In this document: positions 40,048 to 51,609 of the stretch, piece after piece
Layout of the letters: each line of letters begins with the position of its first letter
Position numbering within the stretch: position 1 is the first letter of the stretch
Assembly: GCA_948567375.1 (NCBI GenBank)
Contig: OX419761.1
Coordinates: 21,516,501-21,580,500 of the forward strand
Direction of reading: 5' to 3'
From: Lunularia cruciata
Lineage: Eukaryota; Streptophyta; Marchantiopsida; Lunulariales; Lunulariaceae
DNA length: 64,000 bases
Notes under the pieces: generated by a model
Seen by the model: the letters and a program-made list of their open reading frames with translations, nothing else
What the model was told of the DNA's origin: nothing
The model's database searches: none
Translations under genes and position numbers: made by a program

Positions 40048-40783
40048 TGTAGTCCTTCGAGGACAAGAGAAGAGAGAAAACATAGATTGCACACTCAAAC
40101 ATTCGATGCCCCAAGGGAGCACCTTCTCTTTATTATATAGACAAAGAGGATCTCCTCCAAGGAAGCTCCACCATAGGATTAGAGACACAGATAGGTGACA
40201 TGTCAGCAAGCTCCACCCTTGGATTACTTACTTGGATGGGTGACCTATCTAGTCTAGGTCCTATCTGGTTGGTCAAACAAGCTTTGACCAAAGGGAATCT
40301 TTTAGGGAATCTTCCTGTAGGAATCTTAGAATCACGTAAGGTACCGTTGGAAAGCTCTCGACAAGACAAAGTAGGGGGGAGGGAAGGCCAGCCTTTCCTT
40401 CGTTTTGGGGGGGGGCTTACACATTTTTGAGGCCTAATTCATCCGTTTGGGCCTCCAAAATTGCCTTCAAAGATTTCAGGCATATTTTGGTTCCTACTCT
40501 ATTAGTAAAAGTCCCCTTTTGGTGATACCTCTTTCTGATCTGTTTAGTCCATCATGTGTAACATCCTTCCAGATGTTACCAAACCAATTCTCACCTTTAA
40601 ATCATATGTCTAGCTATTGGTTCTAAGGTTCTCAAGTCTATTTTGGTTTCTGCCCTATTAGTAGAAGTACTCTTTTGGTGATACTTCTATCTGATCTATT
40701 TTGACCATCATGTATAAAATCATTCTAGATGTTACCAAACCAAATTTCACATCTAGATCATATGGCTAACCCTTGGTATTACA
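40048..40783 (-). repeat. 5' LTR of A1
   Basis: On the minus strand it starts TGTAATACC and ends GGACTACA, next to the primer-binding site. It pairs with 34154-34897. Confidence 0.92.
40131..40140 (-). promoter_or_regulatory. TATA box in the A1 5' LTR
   Basis: The minus strand reads CTATATAATA, followed by AAGAGAAGGTGCTCC. The motif is kept in the other A LTRs (34237-34246 and 44134-44143), consistent with the element promoter. The start of transcription is inferred, not seen. Confidence 0.6.
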
Positions 40784-41312
40784 AGAACTCAATGAGAGAA
40801 AGAAAGTTGCAAATGACAACATAATGAGTACCTCCTCACCCCTAGTTTATATACTTGTGAAATAGTTATGCACCAAAGTTACTAATTACTAGAGTAACTC
40901 AAGTTACTAGGCTAAAATTCAAATAAAACCTAAAGTCTAAAGGAATATCTATACTCATGGGAATATTCTCCTAAACATGTGGTCTTATCTTGACCCAACT
41001 ACTAAGTCAAGAATTTTGTCACATGGGCTTTCCTTGGACTCTAGAAGAATCCAAAGCAAAATAGACTTGTGGGTCCAAGAGTTCTCAACTCTTTCTTCAA
41101 AGCCAAACACCTATGAATATACAAAGTCAAAGCGGTGCTCATCTTTTCCATCTTTTCTAAAGTAAAGTCCCTTCTATCTTAACTATGATTAACTTTAGCT
41201 AATCATGACTAATGTAGAACCTTCCTTTATCTATATATAGTAATATCTCTCAAGTACTTATAATATCAAAATAAATATCAAAATAGCAATACATGCACAA
41301 ATGGGTGTTACA
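40784..41312 (-). repeat. family B LTR of copy B1, right piece
   Basis: Continues the LTR interrupted at 34153 and ends GGGTGTTACA. It matches 46545-47100 and 60070-60624, including the TATA-like GTTTATATACTTGTGAAAT region. The purine-rich minus-strand sequence CCGAGGGTAAATG just right of 41312 fits the polypurine tract of B1. Confidence 0.85.
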
Positions 41313-44050
41313 TTTACCCTCGGACTAAGATTTCACTTCATCTTTGGAGTGAAGGTCTCTCTACCTTCAATGATACATCTTCAACTTATCATAGTTAAAC
41401 TTATCAAAGTGTCTTCCTCCCAACTCCTTGAGATCATAGGTGTAATTGCTCCACAATTTATCCACTATGAAAGGACCAAAGTACTTTTGCACTCTCTTTA
41501 ATTAAATAGAATCAAACAACATTACCCAATCACCTTCTTTGAAGTGCTCCACCTTCTCTTGAACTGCCTCTTATCATGGCTCTCCTTTAGTTTCCTTTGG
41601 GCTTGTTCCACTTGAACCATAGCAATTGCTCTTGCATCCTCCAATTCCATGAATTGATCCTTCTTTACCTTCTCTGCATCACCTCATTGTGCTTTCTTCA
41701 ATCTCTTATGAATACTTTGGAAGGTAGGAAGATCAAAGTGAATAGGTAAGGTAGAATTAATACCATATACCAAATGAAATGGAGAATATTCAATGAGATT
41801 CTTCATGGTTGTCCTATACTCCCACAAAATTTCATGATTCCTCTTGTTCTAATGATGTTTAGCCTCCATTTTTGTATATTTGGCCAATATCATACACAAG
41901 GTCTGATTGGTTCTCTCTGCCAAGCCATTGGAGCTTGGCTTATAGGATGTAGTTACTCTATGTGTGATAGAGAAATATCATAGCATGGTTGTAGTGATGC
42001 TCCTTGTAAACTCTTCTCCTATCATAAACCAACTCCAAAGGGCACCCAAACCTATTTCATAAAGAAATTTACTAACTTTATCTCATTCTTGTCCTTGAAT
42101 GGTCTAGCCTTAACCCACTTGATAAGGTAACTAGTAACTACCACAATGTATCGATTGTTCCTTGGGGTTCTATTGAGAGGACCTACAAAGTCAATTCTCC
42201 ACTTCTCAAAAGGTCCTAGCAATGGAATAGATCTAAAAGGAGGAGTGGAAGTAGACTTTCTAGCAAAGCTATACAAACATGCCAAGTTTTGCAATAATCA
42301 AGATACTCCTTGAAAATACCACCCCAATGGTAACTTGCATCTGGAATCTTGAAAACAATCAACTTTCTTGCAAAATGTCACCCACACACTAAACCTTCAT
42401 GAAACTTCTTTATGAGTAGGATAGACTCTTTCTTATTTATTGCTCTTGAAAGTAGACCATTTGCTCCTTGGTGAAAAAGAATATCCTCCACCATTGTGTA
42501 AGATCAAGATCTTGTTGCAAGAGCCTTCCTCTCCCTAGCATGCATCCCTTTTGGGTAGTTACCTCTTGTAACAAATTCCACAATCTCCTTGTACTCCATT
42601 GGAACCTCTTGAGTGATTGAGATTGTCATGAGCTCCTCATAGGGAGGAAATCATCCATTGGTTCAACTCCATCATGATCATAGGCCATAGATAACAAATC
42701 AGCATTTCCATGTTTCTTCCCTAGCCTATCCTCAATGGTGTAAACATACTCAAACAAGAGTGTCATCCACCTTGCTAACCTCCCTTCCACATTAGGCTTA
42801 TTGAATATGTACTTCAAAGCCTTGTGATTTGTGACAATGGCGGTTTGCCCTCCAGTCAAGTAGTGTCTAAACTTCTTGAGACCAAATATTATTGCCAACT
42901 CTCTCTCTTTGTGACTAAGTAATTCTTTTTTGTTAAAACCGTTTGTCTACTAGCATAAGCTATTGGATGATCATGCCTATCTTGGTCTAATTGACTAAGA
43001 GTGCATCCTATAGCTACATTGGAAGCATTAGTGTAGAGAATGAAAGGCTTACTCCAATCAGGTTAAGCAAGAATTATAGCTACAACAAGGGAATTCTTGA
43101 GCTCCTCAAAAGCTTTGAGAGCCTCCTTGTCCTCCAAAATCACCATGTATTGTACACCCTTCTTCATGTAGATAGTCAATGCATAAGCCTTGTTGGAAAA
43201 TGAAAAGATAAACCGCCTATAGTACCCAACCATCCCCAAGAATTGGTGTAACTTTGTCAAGCTTGAAGGGAATGGAAGGTCTAAGATTGTCCTCACCTTC
43301 TTAGGATCAACTAGTATTCCACCCTTGGAGATAATATGCCCCAAAATTAGACCTTCTTCACACTCAAAATTGCACTTCTTTGGGTTGGGTGATGGATTTG
43401 CTTCATCTAATCATTGCAAGACCTTGATCAGGTGCTCAAAGTGCTCCTCCTTGCTCCCATAGACACAAAAGTCATCAATGAAGTCTCTCACAAATTTCCC
43501 AATGAAAGGTTCAAATAGCTTGTTCATGAACCATTGGAATGTGGTTGGAGCATTGCAAAGCCCAAAAGGCATGACTTTTAAAGCACAAGTTCTCCAAGGT
43601 GTGGTGAATGTGGTGAGTTGTTGAAGCTTTGATGCAATCTTGATTTGGTTATACCCATTGTAACCATCTCCAAAATTGTACCTCTCATGCCCTGCAACCT
43701 CCTCTAAGATCTCATCTACAAATGGCAAAGTGTAATAGTCCTTCTTAGTAACAATGTTGAGCTTCTCGTAATCCACACATCCCCAAGCTTGCCATTCTTT
43801 TTCTTCACAATCACAATTAGAGACACCCATTCTGAATTCTCCACTTCAAAGATAAATCCGGTCTCCTTGAGCTTATCAATCTCCTCTTTCACAACCAAAG
43901 CTATTGGTGGGCTAACACAATGTTGCTTATGGCGGACTGGTCTTGCATGCTCCTCCACCTCTATCTTGTGCTCCTCCAAAATGACTTCCTTTAGATTCTT
44001 GTAACTAAAAGCAAATACATGGATGAACTTGTAAAAAATCTCCTCAAATC
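41313..44050 (-). pseudogene. degenerate pol of family B copy B1
   Basis: Fragments parallel the better copy at 49.9-52.5 kb. RT lies at 43830-43411 with FGDGYNGYNQIKIA and FIDDFCVYGS, and its end at 43344-43063 with VGYYRRFIFSFSNKA. RNase H is at 42898-42626. Integrase is at 42294-42052 with IDFVGPLNRTPRNNRYIVVV, and its C-terminal part down to about 41313 is broken. The copy is cut at about 44050 by the LTR of A2, within the RT N-terminal region. Many frameshifts make it non-functional. Confidence 0.85.
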
Positions 44051-44052
44051 TA

Positions 44053-44791
44053 TAATAATCCAAGGACAAGAGAAGAGAGAAAACACAAATTTCCCACTCA
44101 AGCATCTGATGCACCAAAGGAGCACCTTCTCTTTATTATATAAACAAAGAGGATCTCCTTCAAGAAAGCTCCACCATAGGATTATGCACATAGATAGGTG
44201 ACATGTCAACAAGCTCCACCCTTGGATTACTTACTTGGATGGGTGACATGTTGGTCCTGATCCTATCTGGTTGGTCAAAACAAACTTTGATTTGAGGGAA
44301 TCTTTTAGGGAATCTTCCTAAACGAATCTCATAATCACATGGGTGAGGTACCATTGGAAAGCTCTTGATGAGGCAAAATAAGGGGGAGGGAAGTCTAGCC
44401 TTTCCTCTATTGGAGTGGAGGAAATTATGCACATTTTTGAGGCCTAATTCATTTGTTTAGGCCTTCAAAATTGCCTTCAAAGTTTAGGCATATTTTGGTT
44501 CCTACTCTATTAGTATTAGTCCCCTTTTGGTGATACCTCTTTCTAATCTCTTTAGTCCATCATGTGTAACATCCTTCCAAATGTTACCAAACCAATTCTC
44601 ACCTTTAAATCATATGTTTAGCTATTATTTCTAAGGCTTTCAAGTCTATTTCGGTTTTTGCCCTAATAGTAGAAGTACTCTTTAGGTAATACTTCTATCT
44701 GATCTATTTTTTCCACCATATATAAAATCATTTCAGATATTACCAAACCAAATTTCACATTGAGATCATCTGTCTAGCTCTTGGTATTACA
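44053..44791 (-). repeat. 3' LTR of family A copy A2
   Basis: Matches the A1 LTRs along its length and ends TTGGTATTACA, followed by the polypurine side sequence AACTTCCCTCCTTTT. The first bases are altered (TATAATAATCC for TGTAATCC). More diverged from either A1 LTR than those are from each other. Confidence 0.85.
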
Positions 44792-46408
44792 AACTTCCCT
44801 CCTTTTAAGACGCAATACCCTCGTTGTGCAACTATTGCTCAAACGCTTGTACCAACACCGGTGCATGTGTCAAATTGGCAGTGGGCTCCCAAGTTACCTC
44901 GTAAAAGAGGTAACTTTTCCAATTTACCAAATAGTCCACTCATGGATGACGAGTACCATGCATGCATTTTTGGAGGATACGCTCTACTTCATATTCCTTT
45001 GTGCCTTCAATGAGTATCATACAAGGTCAAAGGTCTTGTGTGGAATGAAAGTGGCCCAATCAGGGAGCATATTTGCATAGTAGGGAAACATGTAACACTA
45101 GGATGGATATTCATGTGTGGTGGTAGCTCAAGGTGATAGGCCACAACACCGACTAGATGAAGAATAGAAAAAGGCCTAATAAAATGAGGTTTGAGCTTAC
45201 AAGGTCCAACCAAGGTGAGGTTGGTTGTAGAAAGCCACACCTGATTCCATGCATGTGCCTATGGTGTGCATTGGCATACTACTTTTGTTAATTTTGTGCA
45301 ATCTGCAATTTGTGCTTGGCACTCTTCACACCTTGTTGATTGCAATTTGTGCTTGGCACTCTTCACACCTTGTTGATTGTTGGATTTGAGAAACAAATGT
45401 GTTGATTGCATTGACCTTGGTAGCCACCGGATGGATCTTCATCAAGCTAGAAGGTGTGAAGGGATGGTCATCATACATGAGGAAGAACGGAGTGGCACAA
45501 GTGGATGCATTCAACAAATTGTTGTAAGCAAATTCCACCAAGGGGAGTAGGGTGTCCCACCTCTCTTGCTCTTCTAAGGTGAAGTTGCACAACATGTCTT
45601 CAATAGTGCGATTAGCCCATTTTATTTGTCCATTTGTTTGTGGGTGATAAGCTATGGACATGGCCAACTTGTATTGAAGAAACCAAAAGGTGTTTGCCAT
45701 AACAAACTGGTGAATTGAGTACCCTATCGGTGATGAGTACTCAAGCCAAGCCATGGTGAGAGAAGACTGCATCTAAGGATAATTGAGCTAGTTGTGGAGT
45801 GGTCATATCCTTGGTGGTAGGGTGTACATGAATCATTTTGCTGAGCCAGTCCACAAAGACCACAATGGAGTCAAACCTTGAGGTGGTCTTGGGTAATTTA
45901 CAAACAAGATCCATACTCACCTATTCCCAATGTATGTAGGAGTGGGGAGAGGTTGAAGTAGCCCTGCAAGAGCTTGATTAAAAGCTTTGTTCTATTGACA
46001 AAGGAGGCAGTTGTGTACATAGTCCAACACATCATTGCTCATCTTGGGCCAATAGTAATGGCGTTGGACTGCTTCCAAGGTCTTGTCCACTCCGACATGA
46101 CTTGAAATGGCCAAATCATGACATTTTGCTAGAATGGTGGTACATAATTCTAGGACATTTGGGGATCCATAATCTACCATCACAAAAGGTGAGTCCTTGG
46201 GTGTTGGTGATGCCTTTGGATGATTGTGCTCCTACAATCTGTGGATCAATTTTTGTAGCAAACAAAATCTCTGGCCAGAATTCAAGGTTAATCTTAACCT
46301 CTGCCATCAAATTGTTTACCATTGGCATGCAGATGTATGCATCTACAAGTTGCTTCTTACCTTCCATGTAGGTGATTGTCATGTTGAAGCATTGTTGCTA
46401 CTTTTCCC
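44792..46408 (-). pseudogene. A2 internal region: chromodomain side and integrase
   Basis: A colinear, decayed version of A1 34898-36480. The integrase pieces include AMSIAYHPQTNGQIKWANRTIEDML (45772-45326, read in parts) and HYYWPKMSNDVLDYV (46183-45992). A 37-bp tandem duplication occurs at 45305-45378. The region is interrupted at 46409 by a family B LTR and continues at 47101. Confidence 0.8.
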
Positions 46409-47100
46409 TGTGAGCCGGCCTGTCTCTCACTCAGGATGAACCTCTGATGGCTATTATGGTAGAGCACCATGGACTAAGAAGGCAAAGAACCCCAACTCCA
46501 TCATACTCCTCCAAGGCTAACACTCCAAGACTCAAGACATTGCTCACTAGAGAACTCAATGAGAGAGAGATAGTTGCAAATGAAAGGATGATGAGTACCT
46601 CCTCACCCCTTGTTTATATACTTGTGAAATAGTTACGTACCAAAGTTACTAATTACCGTAGTAACTCAAGTTACTAGACTAAAAGTCACGTAAAGTCAAA
46701 AAGTAGAAAGGAATATCCATTCACATGGGCATATTCCCCAAAGCACGTGGTCTTATCTTGACCCAACCACTAAGTCAAGGATTCCTTCACATGGGCTATC
46801 CTTGGACTAAAGAAGAATCCAAAACAAAAAGGCTTGCGGGCCCAAGAGTTCTCAACTCTTTCCTCAAAGCCAAACACCTAGGAATAATACCAAGTCAACA
46901 TACTAAAATCCAAAATAGTGGTGCTCATCTTTTCTACTTCCTCTAAAGTAAGGTCCCCTCTATCTTAGCTATGACTAACTTAAGCTAACCATGACTAATA
47001 TAGAACCATCCTTTATCTCTATATAAATAATATCTCTTAAGTACTTGTAATACCAAGTTAAATATCACAATATCACACACATGCACATATGGATGTTACA
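46409..47100 (-). repeat. solo family B LTR inside A2
   Basis: A 692-bp LTR from TGTGAGCCGGC to ATGTTACA, close to 59934-60624. No internal element sequence is attached: A2 sequence lies on both sides and is colinear with A1 around 36500. A solo LTR left by recombination between two LTRs explains this. Target duplication is eroded (TTCCC on the left, GCCCA on the right). Confidence 0.85.
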
Positions 47101-48714
47101 GCCCACCAAATCTGGCAACGAGATAGATCTTTTTGTTTCTCTAGGTAGACTAGAGGTTTGTGGTTTGTCTGTACTACAAATGCCTTCTTGCCCATATAAT
47201 GCTTGTATTGCTTGGTTGCAAGGACAATGACCAACTCTTCTTGTTCTGTGGTGTGATAGTTACACTCTACTGGTAATAACTTTCAAGAGAAATATGCAAT
47301 TGGATGCCATCCATCATGCCAATCTTGTTATAGGATTGCTCCTATTGCTATGCTTGATGCATCTATAGCCTGCTTGATTGGACGTTTTGGATCATACCAC
47401 TTCAAGATTGGTGCATGTAGCAAGGTGGATTTCAATTCTTGAAAGGCCAACTTCTATGCGGTTCCCCATGTCCACTTCTTCACCTTGCCAAGTAGTGCCA
47501 TTAAAAGTTGTGTAACCTTGGAGAAGTCCTTGACAAATCATTGATAGAATCCCATCAACCCCAAGAAGATCTTGAGTTGAGTTTGATCTTCTAGGGCACT
47601 CCATTTCTTAATGACCTCTATTTTATCTGTCAATACTTGAATGCCCTTTGCACTTACTCTATGCCCCAAGTAGTCTACTTCAGACTTGCGAAACTCACAC
47701 TTTGAGATTTTGGTCTACAATAGATTCTGTCTTAGAATTTGGAGGACTTCTTGTAGATTTTGTTTGTGTTTTGTCATCATGCTACTATATACTAAGATGT
47801 TGTCCAAAAGACAATAACAAACTTATCCAAGTATAGACAAAATATGTCATTCATTAGACTCATGAAAGTGGCAGGTGTATTGGTGAGGCCAAAAGGCATC
47901 ACAAGATACTTGAAGTGGCCATACCTGGTTTGAAAGGCAATTTTGTACACATCTTCCTCTACAATTTGGATTTAATTGTAACCGCTCTGCAAGTCCAATT
48001 TGGTGAAGTATCTTGCTCCATGAAGTTGATCAAATAGGTCATCCATGCAAGGTAAGGGGTATTTTTTCTTCATTGTTGCTAATTGAGGCCCCAATAGTCA
48101 ATGCACATGCGCATTGTACCATCCTTCTTCTTCACAAACAAGACACGAGCCTTATATGGTGATACATTGGGTTGGATGAACCTTTTCTTTAGCATCTACT
48201 CAATTTGAGTCTTACACTCCTCCAACTCATGAGGTGATAGGCAATATGGGGCCTTAAATGGAGTTGTCTTCCCCGAGAGTGTCTCAATTTTATGATCTAC
48301 TCTCCTTTTTGGTAGTAATCCTAAGGGTAGATCATCGGGAAAGACATCTTGAAACTCATCAACCACATCCTTCAATTTCTCAAGAATTTTTCTATCAATT
48401 CCATCCACTTTGGACTTCTCTTATTAGACCCATGAAACATTTATTGGTCTTATAGATAGTTGCGGTCCCTATGACATAGAGAGGCAGTTCTTGCTTGTGT
48501 GATTTTTCTTTAACCCCAATAATCAACCATTGGTGGGTTCTCACTACTTTCTTCCTCCAATCTACCGTAGGGTTGTAATGCTCCATCCATGGCATGCCTA
48601 AGATTGCATCATAACGAGCTAATTGTATCACTTGCCACTCAATTGCTTCTTGATATTCTCTTATAAAGAGTGTTACATGTCTAGGTAATGATTTAATCCT
48701 CTCTGTTTGCCCAT
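47101..48714 (-). pseudogene. A2 internal region: RNase H, RT and protease
   Basis: Colinear with A1 36490-38110. RT and RNase H pieces lie between 47392 and 48196, and the RT entry HKIETLSGKTTPFKAPYCL with LSPHELEECKTQIE at 48408-48196. Protease remains as ARYDAILGMPWMEHYNP (48631-48395). Similarity to A1 stops at TTTGCCCAT (48714), so gag, primer site and 5' LTR are missing. Confidence 0.8.
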
Positions 48715-48721
48715 ATTAAGA

Positions 48722-48836
48722 GTATATACATTGCTACACAACATACATCACTCACAATATACATCATTGTCAACATCATACACAATAGAAGCACAACTCA
48801 CACATAAGTCATACATAGACTCTAAAGTGCCACAAT
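48722..48836 (+). repeat. direct repeat, copy 1, in E2
   Basis: Matches 49290-49388 closely, with a 16-bp insertion. Both contain ATAGAAGCACAACTCACACA and end CCACAAT. The copies start 568 bp apart; they might be short LTRs or the edges of a tandem unit. Confidence 0.75.
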
Positions 48837-49289
48837 AATTAGATTGTTTACCACTCAAATCAATCAAACTCAGATCAATACTTGATCTAATCCTCAATAA
48901 CTTGCCAACAACAGGGCATTGATTACAGTCAAGCCATACCCACTCTAGCTAAGAGACTCTAGGTGATGCTCGCCGGCTTTCTGTCCACTCTAGCCAGGAA
49001 CTTGATGGCTCAACATCAGAGAAGTGAGCTCTCTAAAGCTGCACTCTCAGTGTATATCCTTGATTTTGACCTAGGTCTCCTCCCACGGTCCCACTAACGG
49101 CACACCCAACGGTGTGGATAGTGCAAATGACGATGGGCCCGGCCATGAAGTCAATACCCTTAACCTAAAATCTGACCATTGGAAAGTAGTCTATGAGGAA
49201 TGGCCAAAATGCCTCTAACTACTTTCACTGGAACTCCAATGTCTGAGCATCTAGATGCGACACTACAAATGGCGTAATAGTTGTTGTGC

Positions 49290-49388
49290 GTATATACATT
49301 GCTACACAACATACATTACTATCAACATCATACACAATAGAAGCACAACTCACACATAAGTCATACATAGATTCTAAAGTACCACAAT
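49290..49388 (+). repeat. direct repeat, copy 2, in E2
   Basis: Partner of 48722-48836. The sequence to its right (49389-49630) is not matched elsewhere in the window. Confidence 0.75.
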
Positions 49389-49630
49389 TGCCCCCCTAGC
49401 TGGCGGTTAGGTCCCTCTAACTCTAGATAGCCATCTACTCTAACTATATAGTATACCATATGATGGGCAAAGATCAAGAGGCCGGGTGCTATGGAGCCCC
49501 ATCGTTAGTCGCCTGTCTGCAATCGATACCATATACAGAATGAACTAGCTATAGGTCAAGTACATCTAGGACATAACCATTATCCCTGAGGAACCACCGT
49601 GAGAGGAGGAGTCATACATGCCATATGCCA

Positions 49631-49830
49631 TGTGGTACCCACATTTTTCATTTTGGACGAGTTTTGAAGAAAAAGTGCCTTGCTGAAACCAAATTGAAAC
49701 CAAATGGAGAAGAAACGTGTGTTTTGATCAAGCTCAAGTGAGTTGACTTTGTGTTAGAGGAAGAAGGACTCGGACTGGATCAAACCCAAAGAAGTTTACT
49801 TTGTGTCAAAGGAGGAAAAAACTCGGACGT
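49631..49830 (+). mobile_element. 5' end fragment of a family C element
   Basis: Starts TGTGGTACCCACATTTTT, the same terminus as 61774 (plus) and, with one change, as the right end of C2 at 57949 read on the minus strand. About 200 bp of weakly similar leader follows (AACCCAAAGAAG, then ACTCGG). It ends where the integrase C-terminal region of B2 begins, so it truncates B2 there. Confidence 0.55.
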
Positions 49831-49893
49831 TGAAGGTGTAATTGCCCCACACCTTCTCCACTATGAAAGGTCCAAAGTACTTAGGCAAAAACT

Positions 49894-50868
49894 TCATTTG
49901 CACTCTCTTGAATCGAATGGAATTAACAACATTACCCAATCACCTTCCTTGAAAGTCTCCACCTTCTTCTTGCCTTGCCTCTTGTCATAGCTCTCCTTTT
50001 GTTTCCTTTGGGCTTGCTCCACTCGAACCACAGCAATTGCTCTTGCCTCTTCCAACTCCATGAGTTGATCCTTCCTTGACGTCTTTGCATCACCTCCTTG
50101 TGCTTTCTTCAATCTCCTATGAATTCTTTGGAAGGTAGGAAGATCAAAGTGAATAGGTAAGGTAGACTCAATACCATACACCAATTGAAATGGAAAATAT
50201 TTGGTGGAAGTCTTCATGGTTGTCCTATACTCCCACAAAACTGCATGAATCCTCTTGTCCCAATGATGTTTAGCCTCCTCCATTTCTGCATCTTTTGCCA
50301 ACATCATGCACAAGGTCCGATTGGTTCTCTCTGCCAAGCCATTGGAATTTGGCGTATAGGATGTAGTTACTCTATGTGCGATAGAGAAATGTTGTAGCAT
50401 GGCTGTAGTAATGCTTCTTGTAAACTCTCCTCCTCTATCAAAAACCAACTCCAAAGGGCATCCAAACCTAGTGATAATGTGTTCATAAAGAAATCTACCC
50501 ACTTCATCTTCATTCTTGTCCCTCAATGGTCTAGCCTCAACCCACTTGGTAAGGTTATCAGTAACTACCACAATGTACCAATTGTTCCTTGGGGTTCTAT
50601 TGAGAGGACCTACAAAATCAATTCCCCACTTCTCAAAAGGTCCTAGCAATGGAATTGATCTAAGTGGTGGAGTGGATGTAGACTTTCTAGCAAAAGCTTG
50701 ACAAACATGACAGGTTTTGCAATAATCAAGACAATCCTTGAAAATCCCTCTCCAATGGTAACTTGCATCTAGAATCTTGAAAGCAGTCACCTTTCTTGCA
50801 AAGTATCCACCACATACTAAACCGGCATGAAACTCCTTTATGAGTAAGATAGACTCTTCTTTACCCAC
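49894..50868 (-). pseudogene. B2 integrase
   Basis: A frame of 324 residues carrying the HHCC zinc-binding region (EFHAGLVCGGYFARK and CKTCHVCQAF) and the three catalytic contexts: GIDFVGPLNRTPRNN (first Asp), ELVFDRGGEFT (second Asp) and SNGLAERTNRT (Glu). The C-terminal part ends with KKVETFKEGDWVMLL, a non-chromodomain integrase tail. It would catalyse cDNA insertion. The frame itself is open, but the element lacks its 3' end. Confidence 0.92.
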
Positions 50869-50874
50869 TGCTCT

Positions 50875-51609
50875 TCAAAGTAGACCATCTGCTCCTTGGT
50901 GAAAAAGAATATCCGCCACCATTGTGTAAGGTCTCGATCTTGCTGCAAGGGCCTTCCTCTCCCTAGCATGCATCCCTTCTGGATAGTTACCTCTTCTCAC
51001 AAAATCCACAATCTCCTTGTACTCCATTGGAATCTCTTGAGTGATTGAGATTGTCATGAGTTCCTCATCTAGGAAGGAATCATCCATTGGCTCATCTCCA
51101 TCATGATCATAGGCTCTAGATAACAAATCAGCATTTGCATGTTTCTCTTTTGGCCTATCCTCAATGGTGTAGTCATACTCAGACAAGAGTATCATCCACC
51201 TTGCTAGTCTCCCTTCAACATTAGGCTTGTTGAAGATGTACTTCAAAGCCTTATGATCCGTGACAATGGTGGCTTTCACTCCAATCAAGTAGTGTTTAAA
51301 CTTCTTGAGACCAAAGATCACTGCCAAGCCTTCTCTCTCCGTGATAGAGTAGTTCTTCTCTGCTAAAACCATCTGCCTACTAGCATAAGCTTTTGGATGA
51401 TCATGCCCATCCTGGTCTAATTGACTAAGAGTGCATCCTATAGCTACATTAAAAGCATCAGTGTAGAGGATGAAAGGCTTACTCCAATCAGCTTTAGCAA
51501 GAATTGGAGCTACAACAAGGGATTTCTTGAGCTCCTGAAAAGCTTTGAGAGCCTCCTTGTCCTCCAAAATTACCATGTAATCTAAACCCTTCTTCATGTA
51601 GATGGTCAA
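50875..51609 (-). pseudogene. B2 RNase H
   Basis: 244 residues. FILYTDAFNVAIGCTLSQ carries the first catalytic Asp, YSITEREGLAVIFGLKKF the Glu, and TDHKALKYIF the next Asp. A linker toward integrase follows (LAARSRPYTMVADILFHQ). It overlaps the RT frame by four bases in another frame, showing one frameshift between RT and RNase H. Confidence 0.92.

Larger units (their letters stand above)
34154..40783 (-). mobile_element. complete chromodomain Ty3/gypsy element A1
   Basis: A 6.6-kb LTR retrotransposon read on the minus strand: 5' LTR 40048-40783, initiator-Met primer site, gag with one zinc knuckle, protease, RT, RNase H, integrase, chromodomain, polypurine tract and 3' LTR 34154-34897. It is flanked by AGAAT (34149-34153) and AGAAC (40784-40788), a 5-bp target duplication with one change. 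It sits inside an LTR of family B. Gag and pol carry frameshifts and stops, so this copy is not autonomous; the LTRs differ at roughly 20 positions by eye, pointing to moderate age. Confidence 0.9.
48715..49630 (-). repeat. family E repeat, copy E2
   Basis: Joins A2 at 48714 and a family C end at 49631. The part 48855-49280 is the inverted homologue of 33474-33905. It is bordered by a direct repeat pair, 48722-48836 and 49290-49388, with GTATATACATTGCTACACAA in both. No coding frame seen. Confidence 0.6.

Noticed and set aside
48715-49630. E2 as the missing 5' part of A2
   Set aside because: It has no similarity to the A1 gag or 5' LTR and is instead homologous to E1 outside any A element.
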